Positions 50,937 through 62,992 of a stretch of DNA of 64,000 bases are shown here, in pieces. A program made the position numbers and the translations under genes. Each line of letters begins with the position of its first letter. Within the stretch, counting starts at the first letter, position 1. Origin of the DNA: Verticillium longisporum (taxonomy: Eukaryota > Ascomycota > Sordariomycetes > Glomerellales > Plectosphaerellaceae); assembly GCA_019188255.1 (NCBI GenBank), contig JAETXT010000006.1, forward strand, positions 248,001 to 312,000. The letters run 5' to 3'. The notes beneath the pieces were generated by a model, which was given only the letters and a program-made list of their open reading frames with translations, was not told the DNA's origin and searched no databases.

Positions 50937-52877
50937 TTACCATGGGCCGCCAAAGCGAGCGCACTTATCGTCGCCCTTGATGTCGGCGTTGACCTTGCGA
51001 CAGTCCTCGTACTGGTCCTTGCACTGACGGAGAGCGGTGTGGTACTCATCTTTGGGGTGGGCGATGGTGCCAGCGCTCAACCCCCCGCCGCCGCCGCCAG
51101 TAGAGCGCCTCTCGTGCTTCCTCCCCTTCTTGCCGCCGTGCTTCCTGTCTCCGTGCTTCCCCTTGTGCTTGTGATTCTTGTCATCGTCATCATCATCATC
51201 GTCGTCCTTGCGGTCCTTTCTGGTGTCGCGCGACTTGGCGTAGACGCCACGGCATCGCTCATACTGTTGCTTGCAGGCGTCCTTGCAGGCCTTGGACACG
51301 TCGCCGCGCTTGTACGAGGGACAATGGGCCCAGTTGGAGTGGTCATACTGCTTGAACGGGTTACCGCGCTTGTGGTCGGCCTCGTCGCTGTTGCAGGTGA
51401 CGACGGGCAGGTCAATGTCGCCGACGGGGTCCTCGGCTGTGTACCCGCGGCCCGGGTTGTGGGGCTGCGAGCAGAGGTTCGTGGGCTCGGGGATGGTGTC
51501 GGGCGTCATGGTGCCCGTGGCCTCGGCGCAGGGCACCGTCTTGGTGACGGCGTCCTTGTTGTTGTTGCCGCCGCGCGGGGGGTTCTCGGCGTGGTGCCCG
51601 GCCTTGGAGCAGTTTCTCGACTTGCTGGTGCACGACCTGCGGCAGAAGTGCTTGGCGTCCTTGCACCACTTTTTGTAGTCGGCGCACTCGAGGGCCGCCG
51701 GCCATCCGGCGAACTTCAGGCATGCGTGTGTCTGGAGGTGGCACTTGGCCCAGGAGGCGAAGCAGGTCTTCTCGTTGGAGAAGTCGGGGAGGGGCTCGTT
51801 GCACCATTTACCGACACACCACTCATCCTTGGGGACCACTGTGGTGCAGATCTTGGTGCTGGTGGCTGTCGTTGTGCCTGTCGTGGGAGTCGTCGAAGTT
51901 GGCGTCCTGGTAGTCGCTGGCGGCTGGCCTGTAGGCTTGTCTGTGGGCTTGTCTGTAGGCTTGTCTGTAGGCTTGTCTGTAGGCTTGTCTGTAGGCTTGT
52001 CTGTGGGCTTGTCTGTGGGCTTGGGGGCGGTCTGAGTTGGAGAGGTCGTGGCCACAGAGGTACTGCGCGGCGGTGCCTCATTGTCATTCTCGCATGGGTC
52101 CTGGGAGAGCAGTTCGGAAGCCCGGAAGATATTGATTCGGCCTCGGCCACCGCAGTCCAGAGACTGATCGCCGCCGCAGGGCATGTTGCAGTCCGTGTCA
52201 TTGACCTCCTTGGCAAAAGGGCTGACGAGAGCACCACACCAACATTCGCCACCAAACTCAACACCGGCAAACGGAAGGCCGCGATCAAGGCAAGCCTTGA
52301 TACAAGTTGCGGGCGTCACCTTGGCAGCATCGATGTTCTGGCGGAAGCCGAGGGTGCGGCCCACAGCCGAGTCGTCGGTGAAGCAGCCTGAGTCGTCGTA
52401 GTCGTCATCATCAACAGCATCGCTGAGCTTCAGGAACGTCGGATCCCGATAAACGGTTAAGCTGTCGGTACCACCACAGCTCTCCTTCTGATTCCCATCG
52501 CACGGAAGCGTGCAGTTTGTCTCTGGAAGCTTGGGTCCTTCAACTTTCGATCCACAAAAGCAGATACCGTAATATTTGAGTCCCGAGAACTGATAGCCAT
52601 TGCCTGGATCACTTTAGCAATGTTCTATATCATGCACAGGAACAGTCATGGTACCTTTACAGATGGCCTGGCACTTGTAGGTGGTCATGCCCTTCGATGA
52701 TACAGTTGACCGGAAGTCCAGTGTTTTCCCATCATAGTCTTGGTAGCATCCGGTAGCTTCGAACGGCGAGAAATAGTTCGCGCAAGCAGGGAGTTCGACC
52801 TCAGTCCTGAAGATGGAGGCCGCAGTCTGCTGAGCGAACAGACCCGCGAGGATGACCCAGGCTGACAAGCGGGCCAT
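50937..52877 (-). CDS. Secreted two-WSC-domain protein with PTDK repeats and Cys-rich, Asp/His/Lys tail
   Basis: Exon 1 52655-52877 (ATG 52877), intron 52604-52654 (51 nt, branch site TTGCTAAAG), exon 2 50937-52603; 629 residues. A signal peptide (MARLSAWVILAGLFAQQTAAS) is followed by two carbohydrate-binding WSC domains: GCYQDYDGKTLDF...GICFCGS...LPCDGNQKESCGG (split by the intron) and GCFTDDSAVGRTLGF...GECWCGA...MPCGGDQSLDCGG. Then a Thr/Pro linker with seven KPTD units encoded by a 12-bp repeat, a domain with many Cys and Trp (EWCVGKWC...CFASWAKC...HACLKFAGWP...WCKDAKHFCRRSC), more spaced Cys (CKDACKQQYERCRG) and a nine-Asp run with a His/Lys-rich block. No membrane segment or GPI signal is evident at the C-terminus, so secretion to the wall or medium is likely. 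I do not recognise the Cys-rich C-terminal half. Confidence 0.88.
51934..52017 (-). repeat. Seven-copy 12-bp coding tandem repeat (KPTD)
   Basis: Seven copies of GGCTTGTCTGT(A/G) on the plus strand, near-identical at DNA level, encoding KPTD on the minus strand. Low divergence suggests recent expansion or ongoing length variation. Confidence 0.9.
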
Positions 52878-53700
52878 GGTGACAAGACTTGAATTAGAAA
52901 TATGGTGTTTGACTTGCAATAAGCCTTGTTCTGATGTGCTGCCTGCCTCATCTCATGCTTCATCAGGCTGGGGAAGCGCGTCATTTGTATTCGTTCCTGT
53001 GGCACGGATCGAGGCCCTGTACGTGAGGGTATCGGAAAGATGAATTGCCTGGCTTCATGGTCTTCATGCCGCCGCAAAACATAAGTCGATACCCGCCAGT
53101 GACTGTGTTTCCCAGAGTCGATCGATGATCTTTGCGATACAGCGCCATCGTGGACTTCTCGGAAGCGGGACGAGAAAGTGCGGCGTCCGCTGGGTGGCGC
53201 CCATCTGCAACAATCATGTAAGGGACGACTCACTTTGGGTGGGTTCCATGTTCAGCAATGGCTCGTAACTCGTCTAATAAGATCCTGTTCATTGTCAAGC
53301 TCATCTACAGCTAATCAATGAGCAGTCGCAATCGCTGCGTTTTGTGAATAGGGGTCATCACTAGTACAACATCAGCTCCTGGCAAGAGAGCTTGGCCGTG
53401 GGGTTGTTGCTCTAAAAGATAATGTTCACAGGCAGAGGAGAACTCAAAGCGGTGGCGTAGCCGAAAATGAAGGCTAGAAAAAGATAAACGCAATCAACAT
53501 CTACCACTGCATACAACAGCAAAGGACAATTACAAGACATAAAGTGTATTGATCAAATATGATGCCCCCCTAAACTGTACCACCGCCCCGACGCCTCGTG
53601 CAAATGAAGTTTTCGACCCAAAGATGGCATGCCGATGCCGAAGTTCCGCTTAGAATTACACAAAAGAAATCGTATGCGGGCCTCCACACGCACCACGCCC
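52878..53700. other. Intergenic, nothing recognised
   Basis: Promoter side of the WSC-domain gene and 3' side of the RTA1-like gene. Only short frames without domains. Confidence 0.5.
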
Positions 53701-54626
53701 CTATTTTTGCTCATGCTGGAAACCAGCAGTGCCGAGCTCGGGGCTGGTGGCGCTGTGGAGCTTGGCGTTCTTGAGGGCGCTGGGGTACCACAGGAGGAAG
53801 AAGGCCATGGTGAGGGTCATGAGGGCGGCGTCGAAGACGTAGACGCCCCACTCGACGCTCAGGAGATATCCGTCGCTGCCCATGGCATACTCTGCCACAC
53901 GGAAGACGTTACGGCCCATGACGAGGGCGGAGGTGAGGTACAGCATGAGGAGGCTCTTCTGCCAGGGGATGTCGCGGGCCAGCGAGACGTTGGCGTCCCT
54001 CTTGAACTTGCTGTGGAACTTGAGGGCCGTAACAACGAAGACGCCGAAGATGAGGATCTGGAAGATGAGACCGCCGACGATGACGTGGCCGCCGAGGTTG
54101 CGGTCAATCTTGCTGTCCTTCTGGCCGGCCTGGACGCGAAGGCCTGCACCGCTGGCCTGAACGAAGAAGCTGAAAGCATCACCAAAGACGAAGATGCGGG
54201 TAAGCCACTTGGGTCGGATGATGGAGCAGTGAGCTGCGTCGACAGCGCGGATGATACGGCTCAGTGTCATGTAGAGGGAAGCGGCGAAGAGGATGGGCGC
54301 CAGCAGGAGGAAGGTCGACTGAAGCACATAGGGCATCAGGGTACCGGTTGAGTTGTGGGCTGCAGCTCGTCCGACGTAGCCGACAATTTCGACTTTGAGA
54401 GAACATGTTTTAGCTTTCACGCGTATAGTAGAGCCTTGAGTATAGGGTTGTACTTACAGACACCTCCAACCACGAACGGAAGGCAGAACCACATTCGGTG
54501 ACGGAACATCCTGAAAGCATGACCAAGCGTCAGGACGCCGAAGAGAGCAGCGAAGACGATGGCTGCCGGAAGCGAGGGGATGTAGTGCCACAGCTTGTAG
54601 CCATTGTATGTCTCGAGTACTGCCAT
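53701..54626 (-). CDS. RTA1-like multi-pass membrane protein (lipid-translocating exporter family)
   Basis: Exon 1 54458-54626 (ATG 54626), intron 54393-54457 (65 nt, GTAAGT donor, CAAAG acceptor), exon 2 53701-54392; 286 residues. The splice gives FVVGGV|FEIVGYVGRAAAHNS, the family-typical helix 2-3 junction with E-x-x-GY-x-x-R. Seven hydrophobic helices are visible: SLPAAIVFAALFGVLTLG, WFCLPFVVGGVFEIVGYV, YVLQSTFLLLAPILFAASLY, RIFVFGDAFSFFVQASGAG (F-x-x-x-D signature), GGLIFQILIFGVFVVTA, LLMLYLTSALVMGRNVFRVAEY and YVFDAALMTLTMAFFLLWYP. RTA1/RSB1 relatives confer resistance to amphiphiles or move sphingoid bases at the plasma membrane or ER. The exact cargo is unknown here. Confidence 0.92.
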
Positions 54627-55858
54627 TGTGTCGGGTGTTGTCCGGTGAATCTTGGCTCGAGGTTGAGAAGACGGAGGCACAAGGGTAGCAGTAGGTCGTA
54701 ATAACGGACTTCCAGAACTGTGTAAAGGTAATCCGGGGTTGAAGAAGTTTATCAAGAAAATCCCAAGCCGTGGAATGATGTGTTGTGTGCTTGGCAGCAT
54801 TGAATGCTATGAAGGCATGGCAAGAGGGTCCCTTTGTATGAAAAGCTCCTCAAACCTTTAAGGAGGCGAAGCACCGCTACGAAGCACCATGACGGCTTTT
54901 CGGCACGTGGACGACGCAACGCTTCATCAATTTCAATACGATTCAAGCGGTCTCAGCCATGTTAGTTGAGTTCGCGAGGCAAACTCGCGATTCTCGGCAA
55001 TGCATCCGCCCATTCTCGGCTGAACCCGAAGTACTGGATGATTGGTCGAGTCCTCGACTTTTCCGGCAATCGGCACTTCGGGGTTGCCCGTCAAAGCTCC
55101 TTAGCGTATGAGCTTCTCCATTAATCCTGGAGATTAGTGCACCCTTGCTCGCCATTAAGCTTCTTTCTGCTCGTTTTCGCATTCTATCGGGCGCCAGCCG
55201 ATATGCTGGGATGGGTGAGAATGTCAGTCCACGTTGCTGGGGCGTAGCCCCTTCTCCTCTCCACGCCAACTCGTGAACTAGGTATCACGAACAGGCTGGG
55301 CAGACTTGCGGGCGAACCAACCCACCCTGGCCCGTGGTATGGACATCTCTCCTGGCCATCCTACAATGGCAGCCCTACGTGACGTGGCCAAGACCCTAAA
55401 GTTCCCCACTTCATGGCGTTGTTGGAAGGCAGAAACGGCAAAAAGCAGTAGAGACCGGGATGACAACGCCAAGTCATAACCACCCCAAAGAATCGAAGTG
55501 TTGAAAGTTGATGAGGTGCGCAAGGTAGATGGTATCATGAAATTGCAAGTCATCTGAACAAACGCTACATACGTTGCTATCTGGAGTAATACAAAGAAAA
55601 TATGGATACTGTGACATGTTCTGGCTCTGACTCGCCGTCTGTCATTCCTCGATGGCTCTCTCGCTTTCGGTTTTCCCGCGCATCTCGTTCGACTCCCACC
55701 AATGATTCCCTAGAAGCCTCTTTCTTTACAGGCCCGTCCTGCATCTTGCTCTCTTTCGGCCTATCGACAGCGCCATCACTGATGATTGGTTGGCGCTCGG
55801 AGGTGTCTCCTCGTGCCGCCGATTCCTATTGACGAGCTCCCGGTTGGTAACCTCCTGG
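54627..55858. other. Intergenic, nothing recognised
   Basis: Between the RTA1-like gene start and the 3' end of the small membrane protein gene. Short frames only. Confidence 0.5.
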
Positions 55859-56610
55859 TTAATAGGGCCCTTGTTGGTAAGCTCCTTGTTGGTGGCCTCC
55901 TTGTTGGTAGTGTCCTGATTGATAAACTCCGGATTGATCAACGCCCTGTTGCTGGGCTGCGGGTTGGTATACCGGGCGAAGTGCGTGCATATCGCTATCC
56001 CCTGGGAGACTTTCAAAGTCACCCTTTCCGGGCCTGGTTTCGCGCCGCATGCGGAGCTCCTTGTACGACATGAAGACCGCAACAGCGGATACGGCGCTGT
56101 CAAACCTCTAACGTCAGCAAGAGCACTCTCTGCAGCAACTTGGGAATATGTTTGTTTCGAGGAACGTACCAGATGTTACCCGCAAGCGCGATAACGCCCC
56201 AGGCGAGCATACAACTCGTGCCTTTGAACCCATCGCACTGCTTCAAGGTGCTCGAGATGACCATGTATACGACCGCACCCCAAGCGGCTACTTCGACAAT
56301 GTTCAAGATAAAATTGGCTTTCAAGCTTTCGAACCGCCTAAGCCAGCGGCCAGGCTCTGAAAATACTTGGTAGGCGATGATGATGAGTGACTTGGCACCC
56401 TGTCAAAGTAATGCGCAGTTAGTGATTTGTTCTGTTCGAGGAGCTATAGGTCGTGCTTGTTCGTACCATTCCGAGGGCCATTGTGTCTGCTCTTGACGTA
56501 GGACCATTCGACATCAAGAGACGAGCGCCACCCATTCCAAGAACGCCGACAACGAGGAGAACTTGCACAAGGTGGAGCTTGCCCTTGTGCTTGGGGTCGA
56601 AGAAGCCCAT
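55859..56610 (-). CDS. Small tetraspan (MARVEL-like) membrane protein with QQG-rich tail
   Basis: Three exons on the minus strand: 56467-56610, 56170-56399 and 55859-56096 (introns 67 and 73 nt; donors GTACGA and GTACGT), joining to 203 residues. Four hydrophobic segments: VQVLLVVGVLGMGGARLLM, SLIIIAYQVF, FILNIVEVAAWGAVVYMVIS and MLAWGVIALAGNICAVSAVA. The third and fourth are separated by a loop with Cys (KQCDGFKGTSC), followed by a cytosolic tail of RMRRETRPGKGDFESLPGDSD and a Tyr/Gln/Gly repeat (YQQGGHQQGAYQQGPY). Length, four helices and the Cys-containing last loop resemble fungal MARVEL/Nce102-like proteins of membrane microdomains. The assignment is by topology, not by a definite motif. 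Confidence 0.75.
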
Positions 56611-58147
56611 CTTGTCGAAGTGAAGGGGTGAAGTGGAGAGAGAGAGAGTTGACAGTCTTTGGCGATAGATAGCAAGAGTCCTCAGAACCGTGGAGAGCGG
56701 GTTGAATGGCCGAGAACAGAAGAAACGACTGTAGGCACGAAAAAGGGAAGACAGTATCTTCGAGGGTCTTCTTCAGACGAGGAGAGTGTGTGAATGAGAG
56801 AGCAGTGATTAGATCAAGGATTCCCAAATCGATTTTAACGCAACTGCGGTTATATCTACTTATGTCGACATCTCGCCCATAAAAAAACCAATACTCCATC
56901 TCTTGCCAGAAGAATGGGATAAGGAGTTTCAGGGGGCCGGTTTGCGAGAGTCTGCCTCGCGCGATTCGGGTTTCTCGCGTGCTATCATCGCACTGCCCAA
57001 GTGCCTGTGGTGGTTGGTTTCACAGTGCACGTTCGCCATTGTGCAACACACAGGCGCGCGGGTGGTTCCAGCCTCGCTCTCATCTTAATAAAAGTGCTCC
57101 ATTCTCGGACCATCCCCTGCAGCCCCCCCTGGAACCGTCCGTGCAGCCTGCAAGACCTTGCAGCACTATGGGAGGTTATTGGCAAACTTGGGAGACAAGC
57201 AGTGGAGAGGGGGGCACGCCATCCCTGCCTCGCATCTTTGGGGGTACGGCTTTGGAAGGGTGGAATTGTCGAAATCGACTTCTCCTTGGTCGCGTACTTT
57301 GCTTCGATCGTGGAGGCAGGGCACTAGACTGCTCCCTTCGCGCCAGACCTTGTAGTCGTGGAGCTAATAAGCACCGTCCACCACGGGGCTGGCTCGCTTT
57401 CCAAGAGCGCATGGATTTTTCTTCCGAATCGATCCTCCTTCGCAAGAGTCTATCATGGGCCGTCGCGCGCAATGCCAAAACTGCAAAGGAACGGGCAGTG
57501 CCACGAGACAACATGGCAGCGGATGGCTGAGCAGCCTGTGCCGGCCCGAGGCGGGGCCGTAGCAGTGCCCGGAAATGCAGTACCAGAGTCTCCACCGGGG
57601 AGACCGAAACCGAGACCGATGGGGGGCACTGCCAGCTCACACAGCATAATGGCAGGTCTCGCTGGACATGCTGATCCGGAACCAGACAGTCTGAGGCCCC
57701 GTACGATCCTGAATCACTCTCAGGCCCAGCTGCTCTGACGTGAAGGCTTCGGTTTCGCTGTCGCGACAGCATATCTATTCCAGATGTTGCTGCGACCAAC
57801 GAGAGTTAATTGAGCACCTTAAACCGCGTGAGTCAAGCTTTAGCCATTCTCGTTAGAGGCTCGCGGTAGCCTTCTATAAGCAGACAAGGTTTTTGGGGTC
57901 CAATTGTTCGTATGGCACAATCTACACTGACTTACACGTCTTCCATGATCGTGAGAGAGGTGAGGCAGTGAACAAGCAAGGGATGGATGGGTTTGCTCAA
58001 TGCATCCATGATCTCGAGAGTTGAAACAGTGGTCGTGTGCACTTTGAGCGGCTCGTGGGGTCATTGTGGGGCTTAGGCATCAAGCGTGATTTTCTTACAT
58101 AGCAATGGGTCATAATCCCTGGTATGCGACCCCCTTTCAATCAAATC
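56611..58147. other. Intergenic, nothing recognised
   Basis: Upstream of the tetraspan gene to the tRNA. Frames of up to about 207 codons lack domains and splice logic. A (GA)n-like tract just upstream of the ATG (about 56637-56648) belongs to the tetraspan 5' leader. Confidence 0.5.
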
Positions 58148-58240
58148 GGGCGTGTGGTCTAGGGGTATAACATCTGCTTAGCATTGATCTGATCAATACT
58201 AAACTGCTGAAGGTCCCGGGTTCAATTCCCGGCGTGTCCA
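58148..58240 (+). tRNA. tRNA-Ala (AGC) with a 21-nt intron
   Basis: The acceptor stem GGGCGTG pairs with CGTGTCC and includes the G3:U70 wobble pair that marks alanine tRNAs; the discriminator is A73 (58240). T-arm CCGGG-TTCAATT-CCCGG and variable loop AGGTC are standard. The anticodon stem TCTGC/GCTGA (one T-T mismatch) encloses T-T-AGC-A, with anticodon AGC at 58180-58182. An intron of 21 nt (58184-58204) begins one base after the anticodon, the canonical position. A T-rich run follows the gene (from 58242), fitting an RNA polymerase III terminator. Confidence 0.92.
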
Positions 58241-59587
58241 CTTCTTTTTGCATTTTTGCATCCGAATCTACTCATAAGCGATTTGGATTTTCATCTTCCT
58301 GCTCCCACATGCCTCTGGCCGCTAGATCTTTTAGCAATGGGTCCAGATTTATTTGCGATATATGCTTGACATTTTGTCTAGCTTGGAAAGGTATGCAGTC
58401 ATTGTGTTTGGATATGCTATGTTACTTGTTGGGCATTTTGCCGCTTTCCGCGTTGACTTGTTTAAGACTGAGCAACTTTGTACTTATCATCGCTTCTTGG
58501 CTGCGCGGTAACTTGTCGCTGCCCTCTTATTAACTGATTATTCTCAGGGTGGCAACGATCTTTCGATGCTACTCCAGATGGCTTCCTCGGCTTCATCATA
58601 CGCTTGATGTTGTTTCTGAACTTCGAGGCGATGCTGCCTATTCATCGATACTGGTATACTGAAGCTGTGAGGTGGGATTTCCCCATATGCCACGTGCGAA
58701 TGATTATCTTCGACCAGAGACTTATTGCATCAATTTGCATTCAGTACCTCGATTCAGCCTCAGTTCCTTCATAACCTATGGCAGCTTGTCGCAGCGGATA
58801 ACTTGGTCCCTAAAGGTCCTTCTTGCTTTTACAATTCCCACTCTCAGGAATCAATAATATCGCATCTTTGGTTGCTATTGTTATCTTGCAGTCTTATGAA
58901 TCCGCAGAGCGCCAATGCTTCCTTCGCAGCACAAGAAGTGAAGCATGTACCATGTCGACCTTGTGACCGTGATCCACGAGACCAATGCTGCAGGCCGGAC
59001 AGAATTACGTTTCTGGTCATTGCTACATTTTTATTGCACATATCGCCGGTCTTGTTGCTGATCTGGCGTCTTTAATCAGCATGGGACTGAGAACTCCCAT
59101 AATGACCCTCATCGACGCAATGAGTAAGACTCACGCTGCAATAGGGGAACAACACGCCTCGGAGAACAGCACTTTTCTGGCCAGCGCTTCGCGATATCCA
59201 GCTTGCGCGGCTCTCAAGAGACCATGTTAGACTTTGCCTCTGTCTTTCCCAATGGCTCGAGCTACGATTTCACACCTGGTATATCCAGACCTGTGCTCCA
59301 AGCAAGAAGCGTCTTTGCTATAGCTCGATGAGGTGGGCGAACCCCGTGGAGGTAGGACTCTGTATCGTCATCCGAGCAAAAACAATACGCGCTGTTTCGA
59401 CATTGATAGCGAGAAAAACTGGTTTATGTACCGTGACTCTCTATGGCTATGTACATTTGTGCGAGCCAGACTCTGAGGCCCAGGCTCTATGCCATTCATC
59501 ACCCACCCGGTGCAATCATTCGAGAATAGAATCATCATCCGTGATGCTAACAACATGCCACTTCTCCTACCGCCAGGCCACGCTCTC
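58241..59587. other. Intergenic, nothing recognised
   Basis: Downstream of the tRNA and of the LPMO stop codon. Composition is slightly more AT-rich than the flanks; no domain-bearing frame. Confidence 0.5.
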
Positions 59588-60707
59588 TTAGTTGGGCACG
59601 CACTGCGAGTAGAATGCGTTCTGGACGTTGCAGCGGTTGCCCGCCGTGCAAGCAGTAGGTCCGGTCCAGCCCTGGCCGCCGCACTGGCCCCACACGGGAG
59701 CGGTGGCGCCGTTGGAAGGCTGGGTCGTCTGAGGAGGAGGGGCGACGACGGTGGTGGTGCGGAGGGTGGTCGGCGCGGCGGCGGTGGTGGTGACGGGAGG
59801 AGGGACGGTAGGGGGGGCGACGGTTGGGGCGGGGCCGGACTGGCCGGCGGGGGTGACGGTGCCAGTAGCCGTGGCGGTGACAGCGGACTGAGGGATCTGG
59901 CTGACGCCACCCTCGACGATGGGGCCGCCGGGGATGGGGTAGGAGGCAGCGGGGACCCAGACGTTCCAGTTGACGCCGGCCTCAGTGGAGGAGAGGAGGG
60001 AGATACCGGCGGTGCCGGCGGGCTTGGAGGTGCCGGAGCCGGTGATCTCGAGGTTTATGCACTGCGGGTAGGACTGGGCGCCGTTGGCCTGGGCGGCGGA
60101 GTGGAGGGCGAGAATCTCGTGGCGGAGAACATAGTTGCCAGGGGCAATGTTGGTTGGAATACGGACGGACCACTGGTTCTTGTTCTGGATGAGAAGATCA
60201 CCAGCGTAGGTCGAGGGGGCGGTCGTGAGACCAGCACCGTCAATCTTGAAGAACCTGAGGTCGTTCTTGTTGACCGACTCGCAGGGGCCGTTGCAGTTGG
60301 CGAGGTGGTCGAAGACAGGACCCTTGTGGGACTCGGGCCAGGTATTCCACTGGAGAGTGACGACATCGCCAGCAGCGACGCGGATGTGGCCCTTGCCGGG
60401 GGTGGCTTGTCGGTGGCAGATGATATTGGGTGTGCCGTAGGCGTTGGGGGCAACGAAGCCGAGATCCTCCTGCTCGGCGGTCCAGCCGGCACTGAAGCTG
60501 TTAGTCCGTGAAAATGCCCGAGTAGGGCTGCTGGTATCATGCTTACCGGATGGGACGGTTGGCCGGGGCCTGGTACCAGTCACTGGTAGGGTCGTAGTTC
60601 TTGTACTTGACGCCGTTGATGATAACATCGCTGACGAAGCCGTGAGCCGCAACCTGGCTGGCAGCGGCCAGGACAGCGACGAGAGCGCCGATCTTGCTGA
60701 GGCCCAT
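59588..60707 (-). CDS. AA9 lytic polysaccharide monooxygenase with C-terminal CBM1
   Basis: A secreted copper enzyme that oxidatively cleaves cellulose or related beta-glucans. Exon 1 60547-60707 (ATG 60707), intron 60498-60546 (49 nt; GTAAGC, CTAAC branch site, CAG acceptor), exon 2 59588-60497; 356 residues. The signal peptide [21 protein letters not shown] ends just before His22, the copper-brace N-terminal His ([11 protein letters not shown]). Further AA9 marks are [36 protein letters not shown] (Cys pairing), the second copper His region ([11 protein letters not shown]), [14 protein letters not shown] with the axial Tyr region, and [15 protein letters not shown] Thr/Pro linker leads to a CBM1 cellulose-binding module ([20 protein letters not shown]...FYSQC) with all four Cys. 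Confidence 0.94.
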
Positions 60708-62992
60708 GATGTGCTTTAGGGGTAGTATTGATATAATAGATCTTGACAGGTTCGATAGCAGATGCCGTGCAGGAGGGATCGACGAGGACAGGGAGTCTGT
60801 GATGGAAACTGTGTTGATCGTGTCGATCTCTACAAACACAAAGGGGGAAAAGATGAGGACCTTTATATCCTCGTCAAAGTAGGTCTCACGAGAAAACCAC
60901 CACCATTCTGGCTATGATACCCCCTTCTGTGGCCCCCTATCCTGCTGTGACCGTCTCATCGCGTTGCCACCATGCCTGTCGGCTCACAGCACACCAAGGC
61001 ACGATAGATGAGGTCGAGGGCACAGCATCTCACGGCGGCACACCAGTCACCAGGGTGGCAAGCGGCCTTTGGGGACTGTGAGAGCCCCTGATTGGATCAT
61101 GATCGCGGGGAATGAACTGCGTCCGGGTGATGTTGACTGATACCCATGCAGAGGACAATAAGTGAAACCGGTTCCGTTGCCTTGGCATGGCGCCTTGCAA
61201 TATCAACCAGCCCGGTGACCACGCAAAACTGCAGAACCGCCGTCGGTAGCGGAGTTACACTCGCCTTCCGGCTAAAACGGGAAACATGGGACGCCTTTGA
61301 CAAGACATGCACATGTCGTTCTGGTTCGCTCAACCGACTTGACAGCTTCTCTTTCGAGACATTCTGGCATTCACCCATATTGCTTGCCCGAGCTCCAGCC
61401 TTGAAGTCGAACGGCCACCATCATTGAACTCATTGACATTCTACTGAACATCAGAAAGCCGAGTCAGTCTTTAGCGGCGTGGGGTTTCAGTGAAAGTGAC
61501 ATGCGTCGCCGTTGAAATAAGACAGGACCAAGCAGGAAATGGCGGCGGTCCTCAAGCCGAGCGGCTCTTGGTGGCACTGCAAAGTCATGGTGAATAAGCC
61601 TAGGCGCGCTCGTGTCATTGGCAGGACAGGCTACACAGCAGCACTTGGCAAGGACCGGGATAGGAAAGAAACGTCGCGAGGGAACGCTGTGCGACGTGGG
61701 CGCCTTTCCGAAAGGAGAATTCAATCGTGCTTCCGTGTCCTAGCGGGGTTTCTGGCCCAAACCTGAACCAACCCCACGAATGACCCCTGTCGTCGATATG
61801 ATCTATATGCATATGGGGGAAGATGTAACATGGCGTGTCAAATCACCGCTGAGTGTGGCAAACGCTTGATGCTTCGGCACTCACCGAAGCGCTACTACTG
61901 TCAAGTACGGTAGAGGGGGTTGCTGCCAGACGCTGGGGCAGATTGCAAGCGTCTGGGGTAAGTCGACCTACTGCTGGGCAGCGTCTTCCTGCGACACGTC
62001 AGTCGATTGCTTCCCGAGGATTCCATGAGCGTTCACGTGGCCCCCTTTGCCGATATTGCGAGGCCTCCACCAAGTTATGCCAACGGCAGCCGTCGGCATG
62101 GCCATCGGGGAGGCAAGCTTGGTAGCGAAGAGTAACGCGTGAAAGCCTCGGAATGCAGACCAACAAATTCTGGATGGCTCTGGGGAACCTAGCAGAATGC
62201 TTAAGATGCCGCGCGGGTATTCACCAAGGATGTAGGGTCAGTCCATATGCCGACAAAGTGAAGGTACGAAGCCAGTCGTAAGGATTGCCGGAGTAGAGGC
62301 CTTGGTTGAGAGACGCTGGACTAAAATGCACAGCGAATGGGATTCACCGCCGGCCGGCTTGTCGCCAAGGTAGCCAAGAAGCTACAGGGCTCGTCGGGCC
62401 GTGGCCTAGAGCGTCGAGTTGCCACATTACTCAGGCCGTCGTCCGAGGGGGTGTCGCAATCATGTCGCATGGCATCCGAGGTCGGCGAAGGCGATGGTGT
62501 GCTTGTCATGGTGAGCGCTAGGGAAACGCGAGTGAGGCTAGGTCGATGTCCTTTTCGCTTCCATGTCGTACGACACTCAATCTCAGAAATAGACGAAAGG
62601 TTGTAGCGAACACGACGCGTCCAGGGCTGGTGGCATAATTCGAAGTGACTCGGCGCCCGCTGTATGGTCACACAGCAACTTCTGAATCGACGTCGTGGGT
62701 TGTTTCCTGCTGGTGTCAAGTTCAAGGTCCAACTACGAGTTTCGTTGCCTCTTATCAGCTTGTGGGAAACCTGCTCAAAGGTTAGTGTGGCAGCTTTCCT
62801 TCTCGTTATCTGCTCAATCCATCTCAAAAGCACGCAGCCCCGGGTCCAGAAGCAGTCGATATTGATACTCCGACCTTGTAATAGACGGCCAGAAAGCAGC
62901 CTTGGCGCTGGACCTTTCAAGCGTGTCACAAGACCCGTCACTCATTTCTTGTCTTTGAATCATGTCTTCATTTCAGGTACCATAGCGGGCGA
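60708..62992. other. Intergenic 2.3 kb, nothing recognised
   Basis: LPMO promoter side and 3' side of the terminal WSC gene. The longest frame (about 206 codons on the minus strand at 62.3-62.9 kb) has no domain and no strong start, so I do not call it. Confidence 0.5.

Noticed and set aside
51039..52391. 450-codon plus-strand frame rich in Leu/Val/Gly
   Set aside because: Antisense of the WSC-domain gene, including the 12-bp repeat read as a hydrophobic repeat. The minus strand has the signal peptide, WSC cysteines and intron.
59489..60511. 340-codon plus-strand Gly-rich frame
   Set aside because: Antisense of the AA9 LPMO, whose copper-site residues and CBM1 are unambiguous.
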